Translations under genes and position numbers: made by a program
In this document: positions 8,434 to 20,484 of the stretch, in pieces
Position numbering within the stretch: the first letter of the stretch is position 1
How the letters are laid out: each line of letters begins with the position of its first letter
The notes under the pieces: model-generated
What the model was told of the DNA's origin: nothing
Database searches by the model: none
What the model saw: only the letters and a program-made list of their open reading frames with translations
Assembly: GCF_021272345.1 (NCBI RefSeq)
Contig: NZ_JAJSDQ010000009.1
Location: 1 to 64,000, forward strand
DNA length: 64,000 nt
Direction: 5' to 3'
Origin: Ornithinimicrobium sediminis
Lineage (GTDB): Bacteria > Actinomycetota > Actinomycetes > Actinomycetales > Dermatophilaceae

Positions 8434-9546
8434 TCACACCCGGATCCCGAAGACGTTGTTGAACGGGGTGGTGGCCACGGTCTCGAAGCGGGTGAACCCG
8501 GCCTCGGCGGCGACCTCCCGGATCCGGGCGGGGCCGGCCTGGGTGCCGAGAGCCGCACCGACGTCCTGGGACAGCGACGCCGGGGTGCACAGCAGGGTGG
8601 AGAAGGCGTAGTAGGCCCGGCCCACCGGGTTGAAGTTCTCCTCCGGGGCGTCCCCGGCCACCGGCTCGACGACCATCCAGGTCCCCTCCGGGGCCAGCAG
8701 CTCACGCACGTGCCGGGCCGCGCCGACCGGGTCGCCCATGTCGTGCAGGCAGTCGAACATGGTCACCAGGTCGTAGCCCGCGTCGGGGTGCTGGTCGGCA
8801 CTGCCGACCCGGAAGGTCACCCGGTCCTGCACGCCGGCCTCGTCCGCCCGCTCGCGGGCGATGTCGACCGACTCGGCGTGGTAGTCGGTGCCGACGAAGG
8901 TGCTGGCCGGGAAGGCCTGGGCCATGATGATCGTCGATGCGCCGTAGCCGCAGCCGATGTCGGCGACCCGGGCGCCCCGCTCGAGCTTGGGCACCACGCC
9001 GTCGAGGGCCGGCAGCCAGGCACCGGCCAGGCTGGCCAGGTAGCTGGGGCGGAAGAAGCGCTCGCAGCCCAGGTGCACGTCGACGTTGTGCGCGTGCCAG
9101 CCCAGCCCCGCGCCGTTGCGTGCGGCCGCCAGGATCTCCGGGGTGTCCCGGACCGTACCGTGCGCGATCTGGAACAGGCCCTGCAGGTATGCCGGGCTGT
9201 CCGGCTCGGTGAGCGCGACGGCGTGCTCGGCGGGCAGGGTGTAGCGGCCCGACGACGGGTCGTAGTCGACGAACTCCCCCGCGGCCTGGGCGTTCAGCCA
9301 CTCCCGGGCGTAGGGCTCGTCGGTGGACGTCTCGTCCGCCAGCTCGGCGGGGGTGATCGGGCCGTGGTCGGCCATCGTGCGGTAGTAGCCGAGCTGGTCG
9401 CCGAGCACGACCAGGGCCGCGTTGAGCGCGGCACCGACCTCGCCGACGGCACGGAAGACGAACGACATGAGCCGCTCCTCGTCGATGGCGGCCGGCTCCG
9501 GGGTGTCGCGGTGATCGGTCTCAGGGTGCTGGGTCGTGGTTGCCAT
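8434..9546 (-). CDS. SAM-dependent methyltransferase with winged-helix N-terminus
   Basis: This 370-residue class I methyltransferase resembles the Rv2258c-type family. A helical/winged-helix dimerisation domain (residues about 25-110) is followed by a Rossmann methyltransferase domain with motif I ADIGCGYGAST (195-205), an acidic residue after strand 2 in GTDYHAES, and FDCLHDMGDP as motif IV. Start ATG 9546 has GGAAGG seven bases upstream. It is the first gene of a two-gene operon with the hydrolase-glycosyltransferase fusion. The pair looks like a small-molecule tailoring or detoxification unit. The methyl acceptor (O, N or C) cannot be assigned. Confidence 0.85.
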   Translation of the reverse strand: MATTTQHPETDHRDTPEPAAIDEERLMSFVFRAVGEVGAALNAALVVLGDQLGYYRTMADHGPITPAELADETSTDEPYAREWLNAQAAGEFVDYDPSSGRYTLPAEHAVALTEPDSPAYLQGLFQIAHGTVRDTPEILAAARNGAGLGWHAHNVDVHLGCERFFRPSYLASLAGAWLPALDGVVPKLERGARVADIGCGYGASTIIMAQAFPASTFVGTDYHAESVDIARERADEAGVQDRVTFRVGSADQHPDAGYDLVTMFDCLHDMGDPVGAARHVRELLAPEGTWMVVEPVAGDAPEENFNPVGRAYYAFSTLLCTPASLSQDVGAALGTQAGPARIREVAAEAGFTRFETVATTPFNNVFGIRV

Positions 9547-9641
9547 GGTGGGGCCTTCCTGTCTCCACTGTGGACGGTCCGGCGGCTCCTGACCATCCCT
9601 GGACCTTCAGGCTCCGCCGCGGTGGCCCGTCAGCGCATCAG

Positions 9642-9659
9642 GTGGACCCCCTAGTCCAC
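9642..9659. promoter_or_regulatory. Operator-like palindrome upstream of methyltransferase operon
   Basis: GTGGAC and GTCCAC form perfect 6-bp arms around a 6-nt centre (CCCCTA). The site lies about 95 bases upstream of the methyltransferase start and 56 bases before the divergent NYN gene, so it could serve either promoter. It is a candidate site for the nearby LAL regulator, by position only. Confidence 0.4.
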
Positions 9660-9702
9660 GCCGGCCCGCGCGGTCACCTGACCCCGCCGGTGCACCTCTG
9701 GA

Positions 9703-9708
9703 TAGGCT
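9703..9708 (+). promoter_or_regulatory. -10 box for leaderless NYN gene transcript
   Basis: TAGGCT (TANNNT consensus) is followed by 6 nt and then the GTG start at 9715. This is the classic actinobacterial leaderless arrangement and supports that start codon, which has no Shine-Dalgarno sequence. Confidence 0.5.
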
Positions 9709-9714
9709 GCGCGA

Positions 9715-10485
9715 GTGGAGGGGACACGATCGCGAGGACCTGAGTCGCGCGTCGCGCTGCTGATCGACGCGGAGAACGCCCCGGCCACGGCCATCGAGCT
9801 GGTGCTGAGCAAGGTCACGCAGCACGGAGTGGTCCATGTGCGCCGGGCCTACGGCAACTGGAAGAACCCGCAGCTGCGCCCCTGGGAGGAGTGCCTGCAC
9901 GCCCTGGCGATCCGTCCCATGCAGCAGTTCGGCTACACCGCGCAGAAGAACGCCACCGACATCGCCATGGTCATCGACGCCATGGATCTCATGCACACCG
10001 GCAGCGTCGACGGCGTCGCGCTGATGTCGAGCGACGCCGACTTCACCCCGCTGGTCATGCGCCTGCTCTCGAACGGCGTGAAGGTCTACGGGTACGGCGA
10101 GCGCAAGACACCGGCCGCCTTCGTGAACGCCTGCTCGGAGTTCACCTACGTCGATGAGGCGCCCTCCTCCGACAGCAAGGCCACACCAGCCAAGGTCACA
10201 CCAGCCAAGGCCACGCCGGCCAACACCCCGCGTCGCTCGACCAACGAGCTACGTGGGGACACCCGCCTGACCACCCTCCTCCGCTCCGCGGTCGGTGCCG
10301 CCAAGGCCAAGGACGGGTGGTCAGCACTCTCAGCGGTGGGGGCTCAGATCAGCGCCCAGCAGTCTTCCTTCGCCCCCAGCGACTACGGCTTCAGCAAGCT
10401 GGGCGACCTCATCGAGGCCTCAGGCCTCTTCGAGATCCGCCGCACAGGCACGGTTGTCAGCGTCCGTGATCCGCGCAAGGCCTGA
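9715..10485 (+). CDS. NYN-domain RNase-like protein with C-terminal OST-HTH/LOTUS domain
   Basis: This 256-residue protein starts with a NYN (PIN-like, LabA-type) domain. Conserved acidic residues appear in ALLIDAENAP, ATDIAMVIDAMDLM and LMSSDADFTPLV, matching the metal-binding Asp pattern of these nucleases. A low-complexity linker (residues about 155-172) consists of three tandem K-A/V-TPA units. The C-terminal 75 residues fit an OST-HTH/LOTUS module, an RNA-binding winged helix. NYN-LOTUS proteins are known in bacteria and are thought to bind or cleave RNA. The GTG start is supported by the -10 box 6 nt upstream. It is divergent from the methyltransferase operon and is followed 23 bases later by the MOSC gene. 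Confidence 0.85.
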   Translation: MEGTRSRGPESRVALLIDAENAPATAIELVLSKVTQHGVVHVRRAYGNWKNPQLRPWEECLHALAIRPMQQFGYTAQKNATDIAMVIDAMDLMHTGSVDGVALMSSDADFTPLVMRLLSNGVKVYGYGERKTPAAFVNACSEFTYVDEAPSSDSKATPAKVTPAKATPANTPRRSTNELRGDTRLTTLLRSAVGAAKAKDGWSALSAVGAQISAQQSSFAPSDYGFSKLGDLIEASGLFEIRRTGTVVSVRDPRKA

Positions 10486-10508
10486 CCTGGCTGTGCCAGC
10501 ATGGCGCC

Positions 10509-11264
10509 ATGGTCACGGTGTCGCGCCTGCAGTTCGCCCCGGTCAAGGGACTGTCCGTGGTCGAGTGCGACGAGGTCCGCCTCGAGGCCGACGGGGTGGC
10601 CGAGGACCGTCGGCTCTACCTGCTCGCCGAGGACGGCTCGGTCGCGACGCTGCGCGAGCACCCCGGCCTGGCCGCTGTCACGCCGGCGCTGGACCTCACG
10701 GCAGGCACCGTGTCGCTGGCCTTCCCCGACGGCCCGACGTTGACCGGCAGCCTGGACGCGGTCGGTGAGCCGGTGAGCGCCACCCTCTACGGCCGAGAGC
10801 GGCCGGGCCGTGTGCTGCAGGGGCCGCTGGGCGAGGCCCTCAGCGCGTATGCCGGAGCCCGCCTGCGTCTGGTGCTGCACGACCGCGCCGGGTTGGGCTG
10901 GGACGAGGGACCGGTCACCGTCATCTCCCGTGCCTCGATGGCCGACCTGGCGCCGGGCGACGACGTCGAGCGGGCCCGGCGCTTCCGCATGCTCGTCGAG
11001 GTGGACGGGCCGACGGCATACGAGGAGGACGGCTGGGTGGGGCACCGGCTCACCGTCGGGTCGACACAGCTCGAGGTGACCGAGCGGCTCGGCCGGTGCG
11101 TGGTCATCACCCGTTCCCCCGACTCCGGCCGGCCGGACTGGGCGGGCCTGAAGCAGCTGGTGACCGTGCGCGGCGACATCGGGCTCGGGGTCATCGCGCG
11201 CGTGACCACCCCCGGCACACTCCGGGTCGGTGACCGGGTCGAGGTCGGCGCCCCGACGGGCTGA
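10509..11264 (+). CDS. MOSC domain-containing protein
   Basis: This 251-residue protein has an N-terminal MOSC beta-barrel-like part (begins MVTVSRLQFAPVKG; the FxPVKG pattern is typical) and a C-terminal MOSC domain in which a Cys sits in RLGRCVVITR, the position of the molybdenum-cofactor-sulfur-carrying cysteine in this family. Members are cytoplasmic sulfur-transfer or reductive enzymes related to the molybdenum cofactor sulfurase C-terminus and to YiiM/mARC proteins. The ATG at 10509 starts directly at the conserved N-terminus. It is co-directional with the NYN gene 23 bases upstream. The substrate is unassigned. Confidence 0.85.
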   Translation: MVTVSRLQFAPVKGLSVVECDEVRLEADGVAEDRRLYLLAEDGSVATLREHPGLAAVTPALDLTAGTVSLAFPDGPTLTGSLDAVGEPVSATLYGRERPGRVLQGPLGEALSAYAGARLRLVLHDRAGLGWDEGPVTVISRASMADLAPGDDVERARRFRMLVEVDGPTAYEEDGWVGHRLTVGSTQLEVTERLGRCVVITRSPDSGRPDWAGLKQLVTVRGDIGLGVIARVTTPGTLRVGDRVEVGAPTG

Positions 11265-11280
11265 GCCCACGGCACCGACA

Positions 11281-11314
11281 GCGGCCGCGACACCCGTCCG
11301 GGTGCCGCGGCCGC
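11281..11314. terminator. Bidirectional hairpin between MOSC and M14 genes
   Basis: A 14-bp GC-rich stem with one mismatch (arms GCGGCCGCG and CACCC paired with GGGTG and CGCGGCCGC) and a 4-nt loop lies between two convergent stop codons at 11264 and 11334. It can serve both transcripts. Confidence 0.65.
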
Positions 11315-11333
11315 CGCCTGCTGCGGGTCGGGG

Positions 11334-13772
11334 TCAGTTCAGCGAAGCCACCTGCTTGCTGAAGTTCTTGCCACTGCCGTCCGGCCGGTAGTTGCGCTCC
11401 ACGTTGCCGGCCGAGTCGACCGAGAACCAGTGGATCCGGGTGCCCTCGGCGACGGTGAGGGTCTCGCCGTCCTCGCGGACGCCGGCGGAGGCATACATCT
11501 CCGACTCGAAGGTCGGGGTCGACCCGTCCGTGGTGTAGAACACCGCGGCCGGCTCGGAGACCTCGAACTCCACGTCGACCATGCCCGGCTCGGTGCTGGG
11601 CATGACCTCCAGGCTGCTGGTCGGGCGCTGCTTGTCCTTGCCGAAGTCGTAGGCGACCCGGAGGAGCTCGACGAGGCCGTTGGCATACTCCTGCGACTCG
11701 TCGTGCGCCGACGCACCGGTGGGGTCCTCGTTGGTGAAGGGCGGCTGGAAGGACCTGCCGACCTCGAAGTTCCACGCGTAGATGCCGTGCTTGTACCAGA
11801 GCATGTCACCGGAGTTGCCGGCCGCCGAGTAGAGCACGTCGACGATCGGGCCGGTGCGAGCCGGCGTGACCGACAGGCCGCGGTGCCGCTTGATCTCCGT
11901 GAGGATGCGCGAGGACGAGCCCCAGAAGAACCCCTCCTCCTCCAGCGAGGGCCGGGGCGCGGTGACGCGTCCGGGCAGCGCGTAGGCGCCGGGTGACCAC
12001 ATGAAGTAGTTGCCCGAGCTGTGCAGGTTCATCGCGAACTTGATGTTGGGGTTGGTGCTCGCGATCCAGTCGACGTTGGCGCTCTCCGGCTCGCTCAGCT
12101 CGTTCGGGCCGGCGAAGACACCGCTGAAGCACGTGGTGGACGCTCCCGAGAAGCCGTCGAACAGGCTGTACTCGTCGTAGTTGCGGTTGTTGTCCACACC
12201 CCAGGCGTTGCGGGCGTTGACATCGGAGTAGATCGTGTCCGCGCAGTAGTTCGTCATGTTCTTGCGCTGGAAGGCGTAGTCGTAGAACGAGTAGTGCCCA
12301 CCGTCGGGGTTGATGGACGGCGCGATCCAGATGTCGAGGTTGTTGACCAGTTGCTTGGTGGCACCGTCGCTCTGGTAGTTGCGCAGCAGGCGCTCCGCGG
12401 TCTCGATGGTCACCAGCGGCGGCACCCACTCCCGGGCGTGCTCCTGGGCGTAGGCCAGCACACCCATCTTGGAGCCGTCGCGCACCTTGCCGATGCGCAG
12501 CGCGTAGACCGGGTGCGGGTCACGCGAGACACTGTCGGGAGCGTTGAGGTTGTCGCTCAGGTCGTCCGAGCCGGCCTCGGCGATGCCACCACCGGAGTTG
12601 CCGCGGTAGGTGTAGGCGACCACCAGGTCGCTCGCGGCCGGGTGGGCGTTGACCGCCGCGACGACCTCGGCCGCCGTGCTGGTCAGGGCACCGCTGGAGT
12701 CGGTCGCCAGGCTGACCGAGACCCGGTCGCCGACCACACTGACGCTCAGCGGGGAGTCGGCCACCCCGGGGTCGACGAGCTCGACGCTCAGGTCGTTGCC
12801 ACCCTCGTGGCCCCAGGCCCGCGAGTCGAAGGCCACGGCTGTGTTGGTGAAGCTGCCCAAGACGGTCTGGGCGAGCCGCCGGTAGCCGTTGGTCTCGTAG
12901 GGCAGCTCGACGATCTCGGCGATGTCGGGGAACTCCTCGGCCAGCGCGTGGATGCGGTCGTAGAGCTCGGTCGGGGTGAGGTATGAGGTGATGAAGTCCT
13001 TCTGGTACTTCGGACCGATCTCCTCCTCACCCTCGACCGGCAGCCAGTCGTCGACCTTGGCGGTCGCGGTGTCACCGGTCGGGCTGGTGATGCGGATGTA
13101 GTCGGGGCGGGTCGCGACCGCCGCGGCGCCACGGTGGTAGAGGTAGACACCGGCGTCGACGAAGGCACGGATGTCCTGCGTGCCGCCGGAGCCGAGCTCG
13201 GTGCCCGGGCCGCTGTCGCGCTCGACGGTCATCTCGGACCTGTCGGTCTGGCCGTCGGCGAACTTGGCCTCGACCGACAGGAAACCCTGGCCGAAGCTGG
13301 TGTAGTAGTCGGCGCGGATGATCCTGACGTCGGAGACCGCTGCGGCCTCGGCTGCAGCGGCGAACTCGGTGTTCTCGGCACGAGCGGCCGACAGGGTCGC
13401 CTCGCGCTCCTCGATCGCGGCCTCGGAGTCCTGCGGCGTGAAGATGGTGCGCTCGAGCTCGAAGCCCTGCGCCTTCAGACGGGCCTGCTGGCTGGGCGTC
13501 ACCACGGCCTTGGCGTGGATGCTCCCGTCCTCGTCGGCGTGGACGCCGTGGTCCAGGTCGACGCCGGTCTCGACCAGCCTGTCGAGCTCTGCGGTGTCGG
13601 CGACGTGGACCTCGACGACGCTGGCTTCCTCCTCGGCCTCGTTGACCACCTCGGACTGACCTTCGGACCCGGCAGCGAGGCCTGTGGGCACGAAGGTCGC
13701 AGCGACCAGGCCCACCAACGCGGCCAGCGCCGCGAAGAGCACGAACATGCGGTTGCGTAATGCCATCGACAT
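11334..13772 (-). CDS. Secreted M14 family zinc carboxypeptidase with inserted and C-terminal beta domains
   Basis: This exported metallopeptidase is 812 residues long from the ATG at 13770-13772. That start was chosen over ATG 13781 and 13796 because AAGGAG lies 9 bases before it. A signal peptide (about residues 1-34) precedes a propeptide-like region. The M14 catalytic domain carries the zinc motif EHAREW (His445, Glu448), the distal His in MNLHSSGNYF and the general-base Glu in WNFEVG. A segment of roughly 100 residues resembling an Ig-like/adhesin repeat (GNDLSVELVDPG ... SAAEVVAAVNAH) is inserted before the zinc motif. The C-terminal about 90 residues resemble a chitobiase-type beta module (AVFYTTDGSTP ... 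HWFSVDSAGN). It probably removes C-terminal residues from external peptides. Confidence 0.88.
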   Translation of the reverse strand: MSMALRNRMFVLFAALAALVGLVAATFVPTGLAAGSEGQSEVVNEAEEEASVVEVHVADTAELDRLVETGVDLDHGVHADEDGSIHAKAVVTPSQQARLKAQGFELERTIFTPQDSEAAIEEREATLSAARAENTEFAAAAEAAAVSDVRIIRADYYTSFGQGFLSVEAKFADGQTDRSEMTVERDSGPGTELGSGGTQDIRAFVDAGVYLYHRGAAAVATRPDYIRITSPTGDTATAKVDDWLPVEGEEEIGPKYQKDFITSYLTPTELYDRIHALAEEFPDIAEIVELPYETNGYRRLAQTVLGSFTNTAVAFDSRAWGHEGGNDLSVELVDPGVADSPLSVSVVGDRVSVSLATDSSGALTSTAAEVVAAVNAHPAASDLVVAYTYRGNSGGGIAEAGSDDLSDNLNAPDSVSRDPHPVYALRIGKVRDGSKMGVLAYAQEHAREWVPPLVTIETAERLLRNYQSDGATKQLVNNLDIWIAPSINPDGGHYSFYDYAFQRKNMTNYCADTIYSDVNARNAWGVDNNRNYDEYSLFDGFSGASTTCFSGVFAGPNELSEPESANVDWIASTNPNIKFAMNLHSSGNYFMWSPGAYALPGRVTAPRPSLEEEGFFWGSSSRILTEIKRHRGLSVTPARTGPIVDVLYSAAGNSGDMLWYKHGIYAWNFEVGRSFQPPFTNEDPTGASAHDESQEYANGLVELLRVAYDFGKDKQRPTSSLEVMPSTEPGMVDVEFEVSEPAAVFYTTDGSTPTFESEMYASAGVREDGETLTVAEGTRIHWFSVDSAGNVERNYRPDGSGKNFSKQVASLN

Positions 13773-13790
13773 ACTCGACATCTCCTTCGT

Positions 13791-13819
13791 GGGCATGCCT
13801 CAGTGACGGTGGCATGCCC
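13791..13819. promoter_or_regulatory. Paired palindromes upstream of M14 peptidase
   Basis: Two copies of the palindrome GGCATGCC (13792-13799 and 13811-13818) lie 19 bp apart and together make a 9-bp inverted repeat (GGGCATGCC ... GGCATGCCC). They lie just upstream of the peptidase ribosome-binding site, and the spacing is close to two helical turns. This is a candidate dimer-of-dimers operator or 5'-leader stem. Confidence 0.4.
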
Positions 13820-13857
13820 GGATGACATGGGAAGGACACACGTGGCCCGGAGGGCCT

Positions 13858-13891
13858 CGTGATCTGCCGCGTCGCGTTGCGCGGCATCACG
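13858..13891. repeat. Hairpin in the peptidase/rhodanese intergenic region
   Basis: CGTGAT and GCCGCG pair with CGCGGC and ATCACG around an 8-nt loop with a 2-nt bulge. The surrounding gene-free stretch (13773-14100, about 330 bases) contains this hairpin, the paired palindromes at 13791-13819 and no other recognisable element. The role is unknown. Confidence 0.4.
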
Positions 13892-14100
13892 ATCCGGAGA
13901 TCGAGGACGTCTGACGTTCCACCATTCCTAGTGGCCCACCTCACACCGCGTCAAGGAGAACCGGCGGGTAACCAGCGAGATCGCGGTATTTCGCCCATCT
14001 GCGCCTGCGAAGGATGACTGCAACATCACGTCGGCGACGCCAGGTCCGCGGAAAGCACCCATGTTGCGGTGACGCTGCTGTCAGGCGGCGCGGCGTCACG

Positions 14101-14436
14101 GTGGCGAGGGCCCCTACTGGCGCCTCACTTAATACCCCCCGGGCTTGCCGTCGCGGTGCCGACGGCGCGACTGTCATCGACGTCCGTGAGGCGGCGGAGT
14201 ATGTCGACGGTCACGTCCCCGGCGCGGTCCTCATGCCGATGAGCCGTCTGCCCTCCCACACCCACGAGCTCGACATGAGCCGGCCGGTCTACCTGATCTG
14301 CGCCAGCGGCAACCGCAGCCGGGCGATGGCCGACTTCCTCCAGCGCTCCGGCTTCGACGCCGGCTCGGTCAGCGGCGGCACCACGGGGTGGGTCAGCTCG
14401 GGTCATCCCGTGGTCAGCGGCAGGCACGCGAGCTAG
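14101..14436 (+). CDS. Rhodanese-like domain protein, uncertain N-terminus
   Basis: This is a small single-domain rhodanese (about 111 residues from GTG 14101; ATG 14014 would add an Arg-rich, non-domain-like extension). It contains VIDVREAAEYVDGHVPGA and the active-site loop YLICASGNRS, whose Cys would carry the persulfide. The start of the usual rhodanese fold (the first strand and EL-type motif before VIDVRE) is not visible in any frame, so the 5' end may be degraded or the start misplaced. Its stop codon overlaps the convergent channel-like gene by 4 bases. Confidence 0.65.
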   Translation: MARAPTGASLNTPRACRRGADGATVIDVREAAEYVDGHVPGAVLMPMSRLPSHTHELDMSRPVYLICASGNRSRAMADFLQRSGFDAGSVSGGTTGWVSSGHPVVSGRHAS

Positions 14437-15098
14437 CCGGAGCTCTCCCTCGCCTCTTCCTCCTCCTCGCGCTCGCGCCGGGTGTCCTCCTGCTGCTGCC
14501 GGATGACGACGAAGGTCGCCGCGGCGAGGACGAGGCCGGCCACCACGGCGGCGACGACCACACCGGACTCCCCCACCCAGTCCTCCAGCAGGTTGCGTGT
14601 GGAGGAGGTGGGGTCGGCCAGAGCCACTGCCACGAAGACGGCCACGAGGAGCGAGGCGAGGATCGGCGGCACCGCCGCCCAGCGCCCGGTCCAGCCCATG
14701 CGCTCACGCATGATCCGGCCGGCCTTGACGATGCGACCGGCCCGCAGGAAGCGCAGGGCGCCGAAGACGCGGAGCAGGCGCAGCAGCTGCACCGGGCCGA
14801 CTGCCAGCACCACGCCGACGATGATGACCAGCGTGAGCAGGATGAGCCACAGGTGCTTGCGGATCCAGCGACGCTTGTCCTGCGAGACCACGAAGAGCAC
14901 CACGGTCTCCCCCACGAGGACCGCGCCGGTCAGCCAGTTGACCACTGTCCCGGCCGTCTCGTAGGGGTCGTCGAGCAGGGTGAGGAAGACCGCCGGCACC
15001 GACACCAGGGCCGCCAGCAGCACGGGCAGCGCCAGCCGCTCCTGCCAGCGCTCCTCCGGGTCCTTGCCCTGCTCGTCGCTCACGTCGCCGTCGCCCAC
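14433..15098 (-). CDS. Voltage-sensor-like membrane protein lacking a K+ filter
   Basis: This 221-residue membrane protein has about six hydrophobic segments and follows the voltage-gated ion channel pattern. After three helices there is an S4-like helix rich in periodic Arg (LLRLLRVFGALRFLRAGRIV), then two C-terminal helices and an Arg/Glu-rich coiled tail. The segment between the last two helices (NLLEDWVGESG region) has no TVGYG-type selectivity filter, unlike the channel at 22146-22865. It may be a sensor-only protein, a channel with an unusual pore, or a degenerate copy. GTG 15098 is used as start; the GTG five codons downstream is an alternative. Confidence 0.65.
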   Translation of the reverse strand: MGDGDVSDEQGKDPEERWQERLALPVLLAALVSVPAVFLTLLDDPYETAGTVVNWLTGAVLVGETVVLFVVSQDKRRWIRKHLWLILLTLVIIVGVVLAVGPVQLLRLLRVFGALRFLRAGRIVKAGRIMRERMGWTGRWAAVPPILASLLVAVFVAVALADPTSSTRNLLEDWVGESGVVVAAVVAGLVLAAATFVVIRQQQEDTRREREEEEEARESSG

Positions 15099-15145
15099 GT
15101 CGTTGCTGGTCCCTTCGTCGTGCGGACCATGCTAGGGGGGTGACA

Positions 15146-15151
15146 TACGGT
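15146..15151 (+). promoter_or_regulatory. -10 box for leaderless hypothetical gene
   Basis: TACGGT is followed by 6 nt and ATG 15158, matching the leaderless TANNNT arrangement. It favours ATG 15158 over the in-frame GTG at 15140, which would fall upstream of the transcript start. Confidence 0.45.
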
Positions 15152-15157
15152 TGGCTC

Positions 15158-15586
15158 ATGGACGACCAGGCACACATCGCTCCCCCCGGCGTCGACGACG
15201 CGACGGTCGAGGCGGTCGGCCGCCTCACCGAGGCCCTGGAGACCGTGGAGCGTGCCCGCGGGCACCTCTACTCCTTCCACCAGCTCACGGGCGAGGCCGA
15301 CTTCAAGATCGGCGACGCCGTCGACCAGCTGCGTGCCGCCGGGCACACCGCGCTGGCCGACCGGCTCAGCACCGAGATCGTGGGACGCAACGTGCTTCCG
15401 GGCCGGTGGACCTTCCAGGTCATGGAGGAGTACGACGACGGCTACTGGGAGCCGCTGCGCGCGGCCGAGCGCGACGTGCGCGACCAGCTGGTCGGCGGCA
15501 AGCGGCACCTGGCCGAGGCACGGCTGAAGGAGGATCGGCGCAGCCATGGTCACCCCGGACACGAGGCCAGGCCCGACGAGAGCTGA
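15158..15586 (+). CDS. Conserved actinobacterial hypothetical protein
   Basis: This is a 142-residue soluble, mostly helical protein with no signal peptide or membrane segment. It contains the stretch RARGHLYSFHQLTGEADFKIG and a central RNVLPGRWTFQVMEEYDDGYW motif, followed by a charged helix. I recognise this as a family widespread in actinobacteria but without assigned function. The start is supported by the -10 box 6 nt upstream. The 3' end overlaps the phosphopantetheinyl transferase gene by 41 bases, suggesting co-transcription. Confidence 0.7.
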   Translation: MDDQAHIAPPGVDDATVEAVGRLTEALETVERARGHLYSFHQLTGEADFKIGDAVDQLRAAGHTALADRLSTEIVGRNVLPGRWTFQVMEEYDDGYWEPLRAAERDVRDQLVGGKRHLAEARLKEDRRSHGHPGHEARPDES

Positions 15587-16228
15587 CCCCGCGGGTCGTC
15601 CGCACGTGGCGCCGCACAGCGCCCGGGTCTCTTCGGGCCTCCGTGCCCTCCTGTCCCCATCGGTCGCGGCCTACGAGGTGTCGCTCCTGCCGTCCGACCC
15701 CACCCCCGCGGTCCGTCGCGAGGCGGAGTTCCGTGCCGGGCGTGCAGCCGCCGCGGCCGCGTTGGCCGACATCGGCGTCGACGGCCAGGTCGGCCGGGGC
15801 ACGGACCGTCGACCGCTCTGGCCCTCGGGGGTGGTCGGCAGCATCTCTCACTGCGGCCACCTCGCGGTGGCAGTCGCGGCGCCCGGGACGGCCTTCCGTG
15901 CGCTGGGGGTGGACGTCGAGGACCTCGGCGACGTCGACGACGAGGTCCGGGCGGTCGTGCTGACGCCGACCGAGCAGGCGGCGCTCGAGGCCACGGGAGG
16001 GTCGGCGCTCCTGGGCATCGTGTTCAGCGTCAAGGAAAGCGCCTACAAGTGCTGGTCGCCACTGCTCGACGTGACACTGGACTGGGCCGATATCGAGGTG
16101 ACGCTCGACCGCTCGGCCGGAAGCTTCACCGCAGACGTGGTCGGCCCGTCAGCCAGGTTGCGCCCACCCACGGTGACCGGCCGGTATGCCGTGCACCGCG
16201 GGCATGTGCTGTCCGCCGGCTGGGTGGG

Positions 16229-16238
<10 letters not shown>
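15546..16238 (+). CDS. Sfp/EntD-type 4'-phosphopantetheinyl transferase
   Basis: This 230-residue enzyme would transfer the phosphopantetheine arm of CoA to a Ser on carrier domains. Family motifs are clear: GSISHCGHLAVAVAA, GVDVEDLG (metal-binding acidic pair) and FSVKESAYKCW (the WxxKEA-type motif with catalytic Glu/Lys). The ATG at 15546 has AAGGAGG 12 bases upstream and overlaps the preceding gene; a GTG at 15606 is a weaker alternative. Its stop overlaps, tail-to-tail by 10 bases, the Pls-type NRPS gene, whose carrier domain is its likely substrate. Confidence 0.9.
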
Positions 16239-20416
<4,178 letters not shown>

Positions 20417-20484
20417 GCCCCCCGTCGGGCGACGTCACCTCTCCACTATGCGGGCCGTTCGTGACCGTGTCCATACGAGTCCTT

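Noticed and set aside
10178-10225. 15-bp tandem repeat as a mobile or regulatory element
   Set aside because: It simply encodes the K-A/V-TPA linker of the NYN protein.
15140-15586. GTG 15140 as start of the conserved hypothetical gene
   Set aside because: The -10 box TACGGT lies between GTG 15140 and ATG 15158, so the GTG would not be on the predicted transcript.
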